Assembly (NCBI RefSeq): GCF_000235625.1
Contig: NZ_AGTR01000036.1
Span: 17,711 to 81,710 of the forward strand
DNA length: 64,000 nucleotides
Direction: 5' to 3'
Source: Marinobacter manganoxydans MnI7-9
GTDB lineage: Bacteria > Pseudomonadota > Gammaproteobacteria > Pseudomonadales > Oleiphilaceae
Within the stretch, counting starts at the first letter, position 1, and each line of letters opens with the position of its first letter. Under the pieces are notes generated by a model. It saw only the letters and a list, made by a program, of their open reading frames with translations, was not told the origin of the DNA and made no database searches. Made by a program: the position numbers and the translations under genes. Shown here one piece after another: positions 52,592-61,673 of the stretch.

Positions 52592-54520
52592 GTGACGACG
52601 GACATGGCCTCAGCGCACCAGGAAAATGACCGCCCGCAGAACATCCGCGCCATCATGACGTTTTTGCGGGAACACGCGCCTTTCTCCAGCATGGATGACT
52701 CCCATCTTGCGCATTTCGCGGAGAACGCCTCCATCCAGTTCTACGCCGATGGCGATATCGTGCTGTCTCCGGATCAGGATGTCGTTAAACGATTTTACGT
52801 GGTCAAACAGGGGCGGATTCGTGGCGAGCGCCACAACGACAAAGAAGACCGCACGGAAACGACCTTCGAGATCAGCCAAGGCGAGTGCTTTCCCCTCGCC
52901 GCCATGATCGGCGAACGGCCAACCAGAACCCTGCATCGGGCAGACGGCGACACCTTCTGCCTCAGCATCGGGCAGACAGCGTTCGTTACACTCTTTGCTG
53001 AAAGCGAACCTTTCCGGGATTTTTGCCTGCGGGGCGTCAGCAGCCTGCTCGATCAGGTGAACCGGCGCATACAGTCAAGTGCCATGGCCTCAATCGGGTC
53101 CAGCACGTCCCTCGATACGCCACTTGAACGCTATGCCCTGCGCAATCCGATTGTCTGCTCGCCCGATCTGCCGGTGCGTAAAGCCGTGGCCCGAATGCAC
53201 GAAAACAACGTCGGCAGCATTATCGTTACCGATGAAAACCGTATCCCGACCGGCATTTTCACACTGCGGGACCTTCGCACCATGATCGCCGAGGGCACCG
53301 GCCCCCTGGATACACCCATACAGCAGGTAATGACCAAGAATCCCTGCTGCCTTCCCTCCCATGCGGATGCGTTCGAAGCTGCCATGCTGATGGCGGAGCA
53401 TCATTTTGCGCATCTTTGCGTCATCGACGATGACCGTAAACTGATTGGCGTGGTTTCGGAACGAGACCTGTTCTCCCTGCAGCGCGTGGACCTGGTAAAC
53501 CTTGCCCGCACCATTGGCACGGCCACCCACCTGCGCACCCTGGTCAGCCTGCGAACAGACGTATCACGCCTGGTGGATGCGATGCTCGCCCACGGCGCCG
53601 ACTCCGGGCAGGTGGTCAAGATCATCACCACGCTCAATGATGTAACCGTCAGACGGGTCCTGGAACTGAACATCAAGAAGAACGACCCGGGCATTCCCTT
53701 CTCCTGGCTGACGTTTGGCAGCGAGGGCCGCCAGGAGCAGACCCTGCTGACCGACCAGGACAACGGCATACTGTTCCAGACGCCGGAAGGGATGACCGCC
53801 GAACAGGTCCGGGAAAAGCTGTTGCCCTTTGCGCGAAAGGTAAACGACGAACTGGCCGAATGTGGCTTCACCCTGTGCAAGGGCAACATCATGGCCAGCA
53901 ACCCGAAACTCTGCTTGAGTGACAAGGAGTGGGACGACTGGTTTATCCGGTTCATTGATGCCTCCACGCCCCAGAACCTGGTGTATTCCTCAATTTTTCT
54001 TGATATGAGGGCTATCTACGGTCCAACCGAGCCGCTGAACGATCTTCTGGACAAGATCCTCACGCGGATCCGGAAAAACGCCCTGTTCCAGAAAATGCTT
54101 GCCGGGAATGCGTTCCAGCGGAAGCCGCCGCTCACCATGTTCCGCAATTTCCGCTATATATCCGAGGGCAACAAGCACTCACTGGACCTCAAGCGTCAGG
54201 GCCTGGCGCCGTTTGTTGAGGCAGTGCGGGTTTTCGCCCTGGCGAATGGCGTTGAGACAGCGAACACGCTGGAGCGCATGGATGAGCTGGCGAAAAAGGG
54301 CGTCTTCGATCCGAAAGATGCCAACGCCTGGAAGGAAGGTTATAGCCTGATCCAGGCGATCCGCATGCGGGCCCACCAGGAAATGCTGGCAAAGGGAGAG
54401 GAGCTCACCAACTACATCGATCCCGACGATCTGAACCCACTCGACCGTCGAATCCTGCGGGAATCTTTCAGGCAGGCGCAGCGGTTGCAACAGAAACTCG
54501 AAGTTACCTACCAACTCTGA
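52592..54520 (+). CDS. cNMP-binding/CBS/DUF294 putative nucleotidyltransferase
   Basis: A 642-residue cytoplasmic protein with four parts: a cyclic-nucleotide-binding-like domain (about 25-135), a CBS pair (about 175-300, ARMHENNVGSIIVTDENRIP and HLCVIDDDRKLIGVVSERDL), a GlnD-like nucleotidyltransferase domain DUF294 (LTFGSEGRQEQTLLTDQDNGIL, with the GS...DxD metal motif), and a DUF294_C helical domain (about 495-635). The domain plan suggests a protein that senses a nucleotide and modifies a partner, but target and product are unknown. Start may be GTG 52592 or ATG 52604. The exonuclease follows 16 bases later, a pairing common next to DUF4212 symporters. Confidence 0.88.
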   Translation: MTTDMASAHQENDRPQNIRAIMTFLREHAPFSSMDDSHLAHFAENASIQFYADGDIVLSPDQDVVKRFYVVKQGRIRGERHNDKEDRTETTFEISQGECFPLAAMIGERPTRTLHRADGDTFCLSIGQTAFVTLFAESEPFRDFCLRGVSSLLDQVNRRIQSSAMASIGSSTSLDTPLERYALRNPIVCSPDLPVRKAVARMHENNVGSIIVTDENRIPTGIFTLRDLRTMIAEGTGPLDTPIQQVMTKNPCCLPSHADAFEAAMLMAEHHFAHLCVIDDDRKLIGVVSERDLFSLQRVDLVNLARTIGTATHLRTLVSLRTDVSRLVDAMLAHGADSGQVVKIITTLNDVTVRRVLELNIKKNDPGIPFSWLTFGSEGRQEQTLLTDQDNGILFQTPEGMTAEQVREKLLPFARKVNDELAECGFTLCKGNIMASNPKLCLSDKEWDDWFIRFIDASTPQNLVYSSIFLDMRAIYGPTEPLNDLLDKILTRIRKNALFQKMLAGNAFQRKPPLTMFRNFRYISEGNKHSLDLKRQGLAPFVEAVRVFALANGVETANTLERMDELAKKGVFDPKDANAWKEGYSLIQAIRMRAHQEMLAKGEELTNYIDPDDLNPLDRRILRESFRQAQRLQQKLEVTYQL

Positions 54521-54536
54521 CCTTCAGGCGCGAGAC

Positions 54537-55244
54537 ATGCTGGAACAGATCAAACAATGGATTGAGCATCGCCGGGGCGGAAAAATCGGCAGCCACGATC
54601 CTGGCAATCTGCCCAACCCGAAAACGCCAGGAGAACAGTTGCTTACGGACTGCCGTCTGATCGTGCTGGATCTTGAAACCACGGGACTGAACCCCTCCAA
54701 GGACGAGGTGATCGCTATCGGGGCCGTCGCCATCCGCGGCGGCATTATCCATCTGGGCGACCAGTTCGACCTGATCCTCAGGCGTCCGGAGCTCGACATC
54801 CGCGAAACCGTGCTCATTCACGGGATCGGGCCCGAGGCGCTGACCCAGGGGCACGAAATCGAGGATGCCCTTCTCTATCTTCTTGAGTGGATGAACGGCG
54901 ACCCGATCCTGGCCTACCACTCGGCGTTCGATCAGAAATTTCTGGAAAAGACCCTGAAGGCGCAGCTTGGCTATACCCAGCCTCATACCTGGATGGACGT
55001 GGCCGACCTGATGCCTGCATTTTTTCCAAACACCAAGACCGGTGGCAAAGGACTCGACAACTGGGCCGATTATTTCGGCCTTGAAGTCAGCGAACGTCAC
55101 CACGCCGCTTCCGATGCTCTCGCTACAGCCGAGCTTACCCTGGTCGCACTTAATAAGGCGCGGTCGGAAGGGGTAAAAACACTCAAAGGGCTTTACGACA
55201 AGCTCCATTATCATCGGCGCCTGCAAAACATGCATCGTTTCTGA
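54537..55244 (+). CDS. DEDDh 3'-5' exonuclease (DnaQ-like)
   Basis: A 235-residue exonuclease-fold protein related to the proofreading subunit of Pol III. Exo I is VLDLETTGLNP (Asp45, Glu47), Exo II is LAYHSAFDQKFLEK, and Exo III is HHAASDALATAEL with the catalytic His, so all metal ligands are present. It is not DnaQ itself, since it lacks the alpha-binding tail and lies beside the cNMP/CBS protein. It is probably co-transcribed with that gene. Whether it acts on DNA, RNA or small oligonucleotides is not visible. Confidence 0.88.
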   Translation: MLEQIKQWIEHRRGGKIGSHDPGNLPNPKTPGEQLLTDCRLIVLDLETTGLNPSKDEVIAIGAVAIRGGIIHLGDQFDLILRRPELDIRETVLIHGIGPEALTQGHEIEDALLYLLEWMNGDPILAYHSAFDQKFLEKTLKAQLGYTQPHTWMDVADLMPAFFPNTKTGGKGLDNWADYFGLEVSERHHAASDALATAELTLVALNKARSEGVKTLKGLYDKLHYHRRLQNMHRF

Positions 55245-55272
55245 ATCGATGCCTGGCGGAACATCGCATTTA

Positions 55273-55309
55273 TAGACCGACGTCACGCCAAATTACTGAG
55301 AATTAGACC
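55273..55309 (+). promoter_or_regulatory. Two TAGACC boxes before the symporter operon
   Basis: TAGACC occurs at 55273-55278 and 55304-55309, exactly 31 bases apart (about three helical turns). A TATAAA at 55323-55328 could be a -10 element with no good -35, which would fit an activator-dependent promoter. The acetate-type response regulator CrbR is an obvious candidate, but I do not know its site well enough to claim it. Confidence 0.35.
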
Positions 55310-55378
55310 TTTTGCCAATATCTATAAATCGCTTGACCAGTAAAGTCAGTAGGGACAACTAGTCGGAGAAGTACTTAT

Positions 55379-55453
55379 ATGAATAATAAATTCTCTAACA
55401 GAAGTGCCTCACCAAAAACCCACCCAACCTCCACAACAACAAAACAGGAGTGA
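55379..55453 (+). CDS. Candidate 24-codon leader ORF before the symporter genes
   Basis: ATG 55379 opens a 24-codon frame ending at TGA 55451-55453, four bases before the DUF4212 start. The product would be polar and Thr/Ser/Asn-rich (it begins MNNKFSNRSASPK and ends TSTTTKQE). A GGAG sits ten bases upstream, a little far. Its stop lies inside the AGGAGTGA ribosome site of the next gene, so ribosomes finishing here would uncover or re-use that site. Translation is not proven; it may equally be an unstructured A/C-rich leader. Confidence 0.3.
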   Translation: MNNKFSNRSASPKTHPTSTTTKQE

Positions 55454-55457
55454 TCCT

Positions 55458-55724
55458 ATGTCAGCAGGTCATAGCTACGATGCTGAAGCGTACTGGAAGG
55501 CGAATCTGCGCCTGATATTCGGGAGCCTGATAGTCTGGGCCCTGGTATCTTACGGCTTTGCAATTCTGCTCCGTCCGATGCTTGCCGGTATTCCGATTGG
55601 TGGTACTGATCTGGGCTTCTGGTTTGCCCAGCAAGGTTCCATCCTCACGTTCATCGCTCTGATCTTCCACTACGCGTGGCGCATGAACAAGATCGATGAA
55701 AAATTCGGCGTGCACGAGGAGTAA
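55458..55724 (+). CDS. DUF4212 small subunit of sodium:solute symporter
   Basis: An 88-residue inner-membrane protein with two helices (about 16-36 and 47-68). SYDAEAYWKANLRLIFGSLIVWALVSYGFAILL and LGFWFAQQGSILTFIALIFHYAWRMNKID are the DUF4212 pattern, the small partner of the VC_2705-type symporter, as YjcH is to ActP. ATG 55458 follows AGGAGTGATCCT. The large subunit begins six bases after the stop. Together they form a carboxylate uptake system; acetate is likely but not certain. Confidence 0.92.
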   Translation: MSAGHSYDAEAYWKANLRLIFGSLIVWALVSYGFAILLRPMLAGIPIGGTDLGFWFAQQGSILTFIALIFHYAWRMNKIDEKFGVHEE

Positions 55725-55730
55725 GAACGA

Positions 55731-57497
55731 ATGAGCCAATTTGCCATTAACATCATTTTCGTAGGGGGCTCATTCCTCCTCTACATCGCAATTGCTATCT
55801 GGGCCAAGGCCGGAAGCACGAGTGACTTCTACGTTGCCGGCGGCGGTGTTCATCCGATCACCAACGGCGCAGCAATCGGCGCCGACTGGATGTCCGCGGC
55901 ATCGTTTATCTCCATGGCAGGTCTGATTGCTGCCGGTGGCTACGCCAACTCCACCTTCCTTATGGGCTGGACTGGCGGTTACGTTCTGCTGGCCATGCTG
56001 CTGGCTCCGTACCTGCGGAAGTTTGGCAAGTTTACGGTTCCCGAGTTTATCGGCGACCGTTTCTACAGCAAGAATGCCCGCCTCGTAGCGGTTATCTGCC
56101 TGATCGTGGCGTCTGTAACCTACGTTATCGGCCAGATGGCTGGTGCCGGTGTTGCCTTCTCCCGCTTCCTCGAAGTTGATTCCACCGTTGGCCTGATGAT
56201 CGCGGCTGTTGTGGTATTCGTCTACGCAGTAATGGGTGGCATGAAGGGTATCACCTACACCCAGGTGGCACAGTACTGCGTACTGATTGTTGCCTACACC
56301 ATTCCTGCGGTGTTCATCTCCCTGCAACTGACCGGTAATCCGATTCCAGGTCTGGGTCTGTTCTCGACTCACGTGGATTCCGGCATGCCGATCCTCAGCA
56401 AGCTGAACCAGGTTATCACCGACCTCGGCTTCAATGAGTACACCGCCGATATCGACAACAAACTGAACATGGTTCTGTTTACCCTGTCGCTGATGATCGG
56501 TACTGCAGGCCTGCCACACGTTATCATCCGCTTCTTCACCGTACCCAAGGTGGCTGACGCACGCTGGTCCGCAGGCTGGGCTCTGGTATTCATCGCCCTG
56601 CTGTACCTGACTGCGCCGGCGGTTGCTTCCATGGCTCGCTTGAACCTGATGACCACCATCTACCCGGACGGCACCTCAGCGGAGCCCATCCAGTACGATG
56701 AGCGTCCGAACTGGATCAAGGAGTGGGAAGTAACTGGTCTTATCCAGTTCACCGACAAGAACGAAGACGGCCGTATCCAGCTTTACAACGACAGCGAAGC
56801 CTTCGCGCCTACGGCTGAAGCCCGCGGCTGGAACGGCAATGAGCTGGTCGTTAACCGGGATATCCTGGTACTGGCCAACCCGGAAATCGCCAACCTGCCA
56901 GGCTGGGTCATCGGTCTGATCGCAGCGGGTGGTCTCGCAGCAGCACTGTCCACAGCGGCCGGTCTGTTGCTGGCGATCTCCTCGGCGGTCAGTCACGACC
57001 TGATCAAGGGTTCCATTAATCCGGCGATTTCGGAGAAAGGCGAGCTGCTCGCAGCACGGATATCGATGGCCGTTGCGATCGTTGTTGCCACCTACCTTGG
57101 GGCGAACCCTCCAGGCTTTGCGGCACAGGTCGTTGCCCTGGCCTTCGGTATCGCGGCAGCATCCCTGTTCCCGGCGCTGATGATGGGCATCTTCTCCAAG
57201 CGCGTGAACAATACCGGTGCCATCGCTGGTATGCTGAGCGGTCTGACGTTCACCCTGGTATACATCTTCGTGTACAAGGGCTGGCTGTTCATCCCGGGTA
57301 CAGCTAACCTGCCAGACACTCCTGAAAACTGGGTGCTGGGCATCTCCCCGCTGTCAATCGGCGCGGTTGGTGCAATCGTCAACTTTGCGGTAGCCTTCAT
57401 TGTATCCAACGCAACTGAAGAACCGCCCGTTGAGATTCAGGAACTGGTTGAAAGCGTCCGTTACCCACGTGGTGCCGGTCAGGCTCAAGACCACTAA
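55731..57497 (+). CDS. Sodium:solute symporter, VC_2705/ActP-like large subunit
   Basis: A 588-residue SSS-family (SLC5) transporter with about 13 membrane helices. Typical blocks are DFYVAGGGVHPITNGAAIGADWMSAASFISMAG, YVLLAMLLAPYLRKFGKFTVPEFIGDRF, MLFTLSLMIGTAGLPHVIIRFFTV-like, and SAAGLLLAISSAVSHDLIKG-like near residue 410. A polar loop of about 75 residues (near 305-380, IYPDGTSAEPIQYDERPNW) is a feature of the VC_2705 subfamily rather than enterobacterial ActP. It ends in a strong terminator. Confidence 0.92.
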   Translation: MSQFAINIIFVGGSFLLYIAIAIWAKAGSTSDFYVAGGGVHPITNGAAIGADWMSAASFISMAGLIAAGGYANSTFLMGWTGGYVLLAMLLAPYLRKFGKFTVPEFIGDRFYSKNARLVAVICLIVASVTYVIGQMAGAGVAFSRFLEVDSTVGLMIAAVVVFVYAVMGGMKGITYTQVAQYCVLIVAYTIPAVFISLQLTGNPIPGLGLFSTHVDSGMPILSKLNQVITDLGFNEYTADIDNKLNMVLFTLSLMIGTAGLPHVIIRFFTVPKVADARWSAGWALVFIALLYLTAPAVASMARLNLMTTIYPDGTSAEPIQYDERPNWIKEWEVTGLIQFTDKNEDGRIQLYNDSEAFAPTAEARGWNGNELVVNRDILVLANPEIANLPGWVIGLIAAGGLAAALSTAAGLLLAISSAVSHDLIKGSINPAISEKGELLAARISMAVAIVVATYLGANPPGFAAQVVALAFGIAAASLFPALMMGIFSKRVNNTGAIAGMLSGLTFTLVYIFVYKGWLFIPGTANLPDTPENWVLGISPLSIGAVGAIVNFAVAFIVSNATEEPPVEIQELVESVRYPRGAGQAQDH

Positions 57498-57543
57498 GCA
57501 ACATCTCAGCCTGATTTGTTCGATGAACTGACAGGTTGATACT

Positions 57544-57580
57544 GAACGGGCTTCCTCAATGAGGAAGCCCGTTCTTTTTT
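57544..57580 (+). terminator. rho-independent terminator after the symporter
   Basis: GAACGGGCTTCCTC and its exact complement GAGGAAGCCCGTTC enclose AAT and are followed by six T. The ribosome site of the next gene begins right after the T-run. Confidence 0.92.
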
Positions 57581-57594
57581 GAGGAAGTCATAAT

Positions 57595-58101
57595 ATGTTC
57601 TGGACATTTGTCGCTACTGTAGTTTGCGGCCTTGGCGCTGCTGGTATTGCACTGGGTATTCGCGCCGCCACTCGAAACAAAGCCCCGAAGTGGATCATCC
57701 CCGTTTTTGCCGGCGCGGGCATGCTCGGCTATCTCATTTACATGGAATACAGCTGGTTCGACCAGAAAGAAGCACGTCTGCCGGACGAAGCGGTGGTTGT
57801 GAGCACCGAATCCGACGGCATCCTGTGGCGCCCATGGACCTTCGTGCTCCCTTACGTCACCGCATTTTCCACGGTCGACACCAAAAGTATCAGCCGTGAT
57901 ACCAGCAGCGAAGACATCGTCCGGTTTACCCTCTATCGCTTCGAGCAGAAGATGACAGACGCGGTTTCTCATCGCGTTCACATCATTAACTGTGCGACCC
58001 GGGAACTGGTACCTCTGGGATCTGACGGAAGCCCGCGAGTGGATAACCTTAAACTGCTCGAGCCCGGAGACCCCCTGTATGAAACCGTCTGCGCCGAGTG
58101 A
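57595..58101 (+). CDS. Two-helix membrane protein of unknown function
   Basis: A 168-residue protein I cannot assign to a named family. Two hydrophobic helices are seen at about 3-23 (TFVATVVCGLGAAGIALGI) and 34-52 (WIIPVFAGAGMLGYLIYME), followed by a soluble part of about 115 residues with two Cys (in IINCATREL and the C-terminal TVCAE) that could form a disulfide if it faces the periplasm. It lies after the symporter terminator and 53 bases before the sensor kinase, so it may be transcribed with the kinase. A link to sensing or transport is inference. Confidence 0.7.
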   Translation: MFWTFVATVVCGLGAAGIALGIRAATRNKAPKWIIPVFAGAGMLGYLIYMEYSWFDQKEARLPDEAVVVSTESDGILWRPWTFVLPYVTAFSTVDTKSISRDTSSEDIVRFTLYRFEQKMTDAVSHRVHIINCATRELVPLGSDGSPRVDNLKLLEPGDPLYETVCAE

Positions 58102-58154
58102 TAACTCGTTAGCGTGATGCACCAACCTGCTGATACTGTCGGGAACGCGTAACC

Positions 58155-61100
58155 ATGATTAGTGCCTGGCTGCTGGTCCTCATTTCCATCACCTACATCT
58201 CGATCCTGTTCGTGATCGCCTGGGCCGGCGACAAACACCCCGGGTTATATCGCAGGCGCCTGGCACGCACGCACATATACGCACTCTCCCTGGCAGTCTA
58301 CTTCACCTCCTGGACTTTCTACGGCGCCGTTGGACGCGCCACCCAGGAGGGTCTGGGGTTTCTCCCCATCTACCTCGGGCCCTTGCTGGTCTTCGTGTTC
58401 GGTGCGCCCTTGCTGCGCCGGATCATCTATATCAGCAAGCGCAATAACAGTACCTCCATTGCCGACTTCATCGCCTCCCGGTATGGCAAATCCCAGCTCC
58501 TGGCCGCAATGATTGCAACCTTTGCCCTGATCGGCAGTGTTCCCTACATTGCGTTGCAACTGAAAGCCATTGCAATGGGCTTCAACGTGCTCTCGGCTAC
58601 CGGAACAGGCTATGAAGAGCTGAGCACGGCGGCCTGGAGTGACTCCGCGTGGTACATCACCCTTGCCCTGGCGGTCTTTACCGTTCTGTTCGGTACCCGA
58701 CACCTGGAATCCACCGAGCATCATCGGGGCATGATCCAGGCCGTGGCCTTCGAATCACTGATCAAGCTCGTGGCTTTCGTCGCTGTGGGGCTGTTCGTTG
58801 GCTACGGGCTCTATGGCGGGTTTGGCGATCTGTTTGAACGGGCTCGGGACGCCGACCTGATCGGCACCCTGACCACCGATGGTATCGAAGCGCCGGCATT
58901 CATTACCCAGACACTCATTGCCATGCTCGCGATCATCTGCCTGCCCCGGCAATTTCATGTCATGGTGGTTGAAAATACCGATCATCGGGACTTCGAGATT
59001 GCCCGCTGGGCTATGCCGATCTACCTGATCGTAGCCAGCGCCTTTGTGCTTCCTATTGCCGCTGCGGGCCTGCTGTCGCCCGAGGCCTCTGCTGGAAATC
59101 CTGACATCCTGATACTGCAGCTGCCGATCATGGCAGGCGAGGAATGGCTGGCCATACTGGCGTTCCTCGGTGGCGGGTCAGCGGCTGCGGCCATGGTAAT
59201 CGTGTGCTCAGTGGCGATTGCCACCATGGTCAGCAACGAGATCATCATGCCGGCCCTGCTGAAATTTTTCCGACCAGGCATGAACCGGCGCACGGACCTC
59301 AGCTACCTGCTCCTGAGTATCCGCCGGGTCGCTATCTTTGTGGTGCTGCTCACCGCCTATGGTTTTTATCGGATGGCCGGCGAAGACTACAGCCTGACGG
59401 CCTTCGGCCTGCTGTCATTTGCGGCAGCGGCGCAGTTCGGGCCGGCGCTGGTAGGCGGCATTATCTGGCGCCGGGGCAATTACATGGGCGCCGTCTGGGG
59501 CCTTGGCCTTGGTTTCCTGATGTGGTGTTACACCCTGCTACTGCCGGCACTGGCCACCACCGGTTGGGTCAACGACACACTGATTGAGCAGGGAATCTGG
59601 GGACTGAACTGGACGCGCCCCACTGCCCTGTTCGGGTCCGAGCTGGACCAGACCAGTCACGGCATTATCTGGAGCCTCGGCATCAACACTTTGGTGTACA
59701 TCGTACTTTCGATGCTGACCCGTCAACGTGTCCGAGAGAAGATCCAGATTGCCTCCTTCTTCCACGATCCGCAGCCCAAAGCGGAGACCGCGCAGCATCA
59801 GAGCTGGCAGGGCGAAATACTGACATCCGACCTCCAGGCGCTAACCGACCGGTTCATGGGTGAAGAACGCTCGGAAACCATTTTCCGGAATTACGAACGC
59901 CGCAACGCCATCCGTTTGCACCCGCACCGCCCGGCATCGGCGCACCTGATGAAATACATCGAGCGCCAACTGGCCTCGGTGATCGGCGCCTCCACCGCCA
60001 GGGTGGTCCTGGAATCGACCCTCACCGGCCGGGACATGCAGATCGAGGATGTGGTCAGCATCGTCGACGAAGCGTCCCAGGCCATGACCTTCAGCCGGGA
60101 GTTGCTCCAGTCAGCGATTGAAAATATCAGTCTGGGCGTGTCTGTGGTTAACCACCAGCAGCAACTGGTGGTCTGGAACCACCGATATCTGGAACTGTTC
60201 ACCTACCCGAAGGGCTTCGTCAGGGTCGGTCGGCCTGTTGAAGATCTGATGCGCTATAACCTTACCAATGCCAATCTATCTGCCCGCCGGATTGATGAGA
60301 TCGTCGTCGATCGCTGCACGAGCATGCGGGAGGGACGGCCGATGTCCTACGAGCGCCAGAGACCGGATGGTACGGTGTTACGCATCGATGGCAGCCCGAT
60401 ACCTGGTGGTGGCTATGTCACCACGTTCCAGGACATCACGGCCATGCGCAGAACCGAGCAGGCCCTCAAGGAGACCAACATCTACCTCGAGCAGCGGGTC
60501 AAGGAGCGCACCCAGGAGCTTCAGGTCATCAATGAGCAGATGCTGAAGGCCAAATCGGTGGCAGAACAGGCGAACCAGAGCAAGACACGCTTCCTAGCCT
60601 CTGCCAGCCACGACCTTCTCCAGCCCCTGAACGCAGCCAGACTGTTTACCTCTGCTCTCGCCGGGAAAGCAGATGACGGCGAGATGAAAGATCTCGTGGA
60701 CCACATCGACAGCTCTCTCGGGGCTGCCGAGGAAATCATCAGCACCCTGCTGGATATTTCAAAGCTGGACGCGGGTGCGTTGGAGCCCGATATCGGGGTC
60801 TTCCCCGTGAACGAGATCATGCGCCACCTGGCAACCGACTTTTCAGCAATCGCCAAGGACCAGAACCTGGAGCTGCACGTTGTGCCCAGCACGGCCTGGA
60901 TCCGATCCGATTCCAAATTGCTGCGTCGTGTGGTCCAGAATTTCCTGTCCAACGCCATACGTTACACGCCGGAAGGCAAGATTCTGCTCGGGTGCCGGCG
61001 TCTGAAAGGCTATATTCGTATAGAAGTCTGGGATACCGGTCCCGGTATACCCGAGGACCAGCTGGCACACATTTTCGAGGAATTTCGTCGGTTTCAGCAT

Positions 61101-61673
61101 GGCCGGGATAAAAAGGGCCTGGGGCTCGGTCTCGCCATCGTTGACCGTATCAGCGGCATGCTGAACCACCCGGTCAGCGTCCATTCCGTCCAGGGCCGAG
61201 GCAGTGTCTTCGGTATCACCGTGCCAACAGCGGCTCCGGAACAGAACGAGACCACCGCTGCCAAGCCCGCATCGGGCTCACGCAGGGTATCCAACCTCGG
61301 AGGCCTGCATTTCCTGTGCATCGATAACGATCCGGCTATCCTGCAGGGCATGGTCGCGTTGCTTGGGAACTGGAAATGTGACGTAACGGCCGCCGAAAGC
61401 CTGGAAGACGCCATGGAAAAACTGGAAGGGAATCGGCCTGATATTATACTTGCCGATTATCAGCTAGATGATAACAAGAACGGCCTCGATGCCATGGACA
61501 GCATTCGCGGTGCTCTTAATGCCAACATCCCGGGCATACTCATCACCGGTTATATGGCGCCTGAAGTTCGGGAGGATGCCATCAACCGGGGCTACCAGAT
61601 TCTCTACAAACCGGTGAAACCGGCTGCACTGAGGGCACTGGTTAACAAGCTACTGAAACAGAAGCGCTCATGA
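58155..61673 (+). CDS. crbS: Symporter-domain hybrid sensor histidine kinase, CrbS/MxtR-like
   Basis: A 1172-residue membrane kinase. Residues about 1-520 form an SSS (SLC5) transporter-like domain with about 13 helices (LYRRRLARTHIYALSLAVYFTSWTFYGAVG, MLAIICLPRQFHVMVVENTD). Then come a STAC-like linker (about 590-640), a PAS domain (about 655-770), a coiled coil, the HisKA box ASASHDLLQPLNAARLF with His819, HATPase (NFLSNAIRYTPEGK, WDTGPGIPE, GLGLGLAIVD), and a receiver with phospho-acceptor Asp1101 in ILADYQLDD. This plan matches CrbS/MxtR, which control acetate use through CrbR; CbrA lacks the receiver. Its stop overlaps the next gene (ATGA). Confidence 0.85.
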   Translation: MISAWLLVLISITYISILFVIAWAGDKHPGLYRRRLARTHIYALSLAVYFTSWTFYGAVGRATQEGLGFLPIYLGPLLVFVFGAPLLRRIIYISKRNNSTSIADFIASRYGKSQLLAAMIATFALIGSVPYIALQLKAIAMGFNVLSATGTGYEELSTAAWSDSAWYITLALAVFTVLFGTRHLESTEHHRGMIQAVAFESLIKLVAFVAVGLFVGYGLYGGFGDLFERARDADLIGTLTTDGIEAPAFITQTLIAMLAIICLPRQFHVMVVENTDHRDFEIARWAMPIYLIVASAFVLPIAAAGLLSPEASAGNPDILILQLPIMAGEEWLAILAFLGGGSAAAAMVIVCSVAIATMVSNEIIMPALLKFFRPGMNRRTDLSYLLLSIRRVAIFVVLLTAYGFYRMAGEDYSLTAFGLLSFAAAAQFGPALVGGIIWRRGNYMGAVWGLGLGFLMWCYTLLLPALATTGWVNDTLIEQGIWGLNWTRPTALFGSELDQTSHGIIWSLGINTLVYIVLSMLTRQRVREKIQIASFFHDPQPKAETAQHQSWQGEILTSDLQALTDRFMGEERSETIFRNYERRNAIRLHPHRPASAHLMKYIERQLASVIGASTARVVLESTLTGRDMQIEDVVSIVDEASQAMTFSRELLQSAIENISLGVSVVNHQQQLVVWNHRYLELFTYPKGFVRVGRPVEDLMRYNLTNANLSARRIDEIVVDRCTSMREGRPMSYERQRPDGTVLRIDGSPIPGGGYVTTFQDITAMRRTEQALKETNIYLEQRVKERTQELQVINEQMLKAKSVAEQANQSKTRFLASASHDLLQPLNAARLFTSALAGKADDGEMKDLVDHIDSSLGAAEEIISTLLDISKLDAGALEPDIGVFPVNEIMRHLATDFSAIAKDQNLELHVVPSTAWIRSDSKLLRRVVQNFLSNAIRYTPEGKILLGCRRLKGYIRIEVWDTGPGIPEDQLAHIFEEFRRFQHGRDKKGLGLGLAIVDRISGMLNHPVSVHSVQGRGSVFGITVPTAAPEQNETTAAKPASGSRRVSNLGGLHFLCIDNDPAILQGMVALLGNWKCDVTAAESLEDAMEKLEGNRPDIILADYQLDDNKNGLDAMDSIRGALNANIPGILITGYMAPEVREDAINRGYQILYKPVKPAALRALVNKLLKQKRS

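Noticed and set aside
55245-55272. Possible sigma-54 promoter (TGGC...GC) after the exonuclease gene
   Set aside because: The GG and GC elements are one base too close for a -24/-12 promoter.
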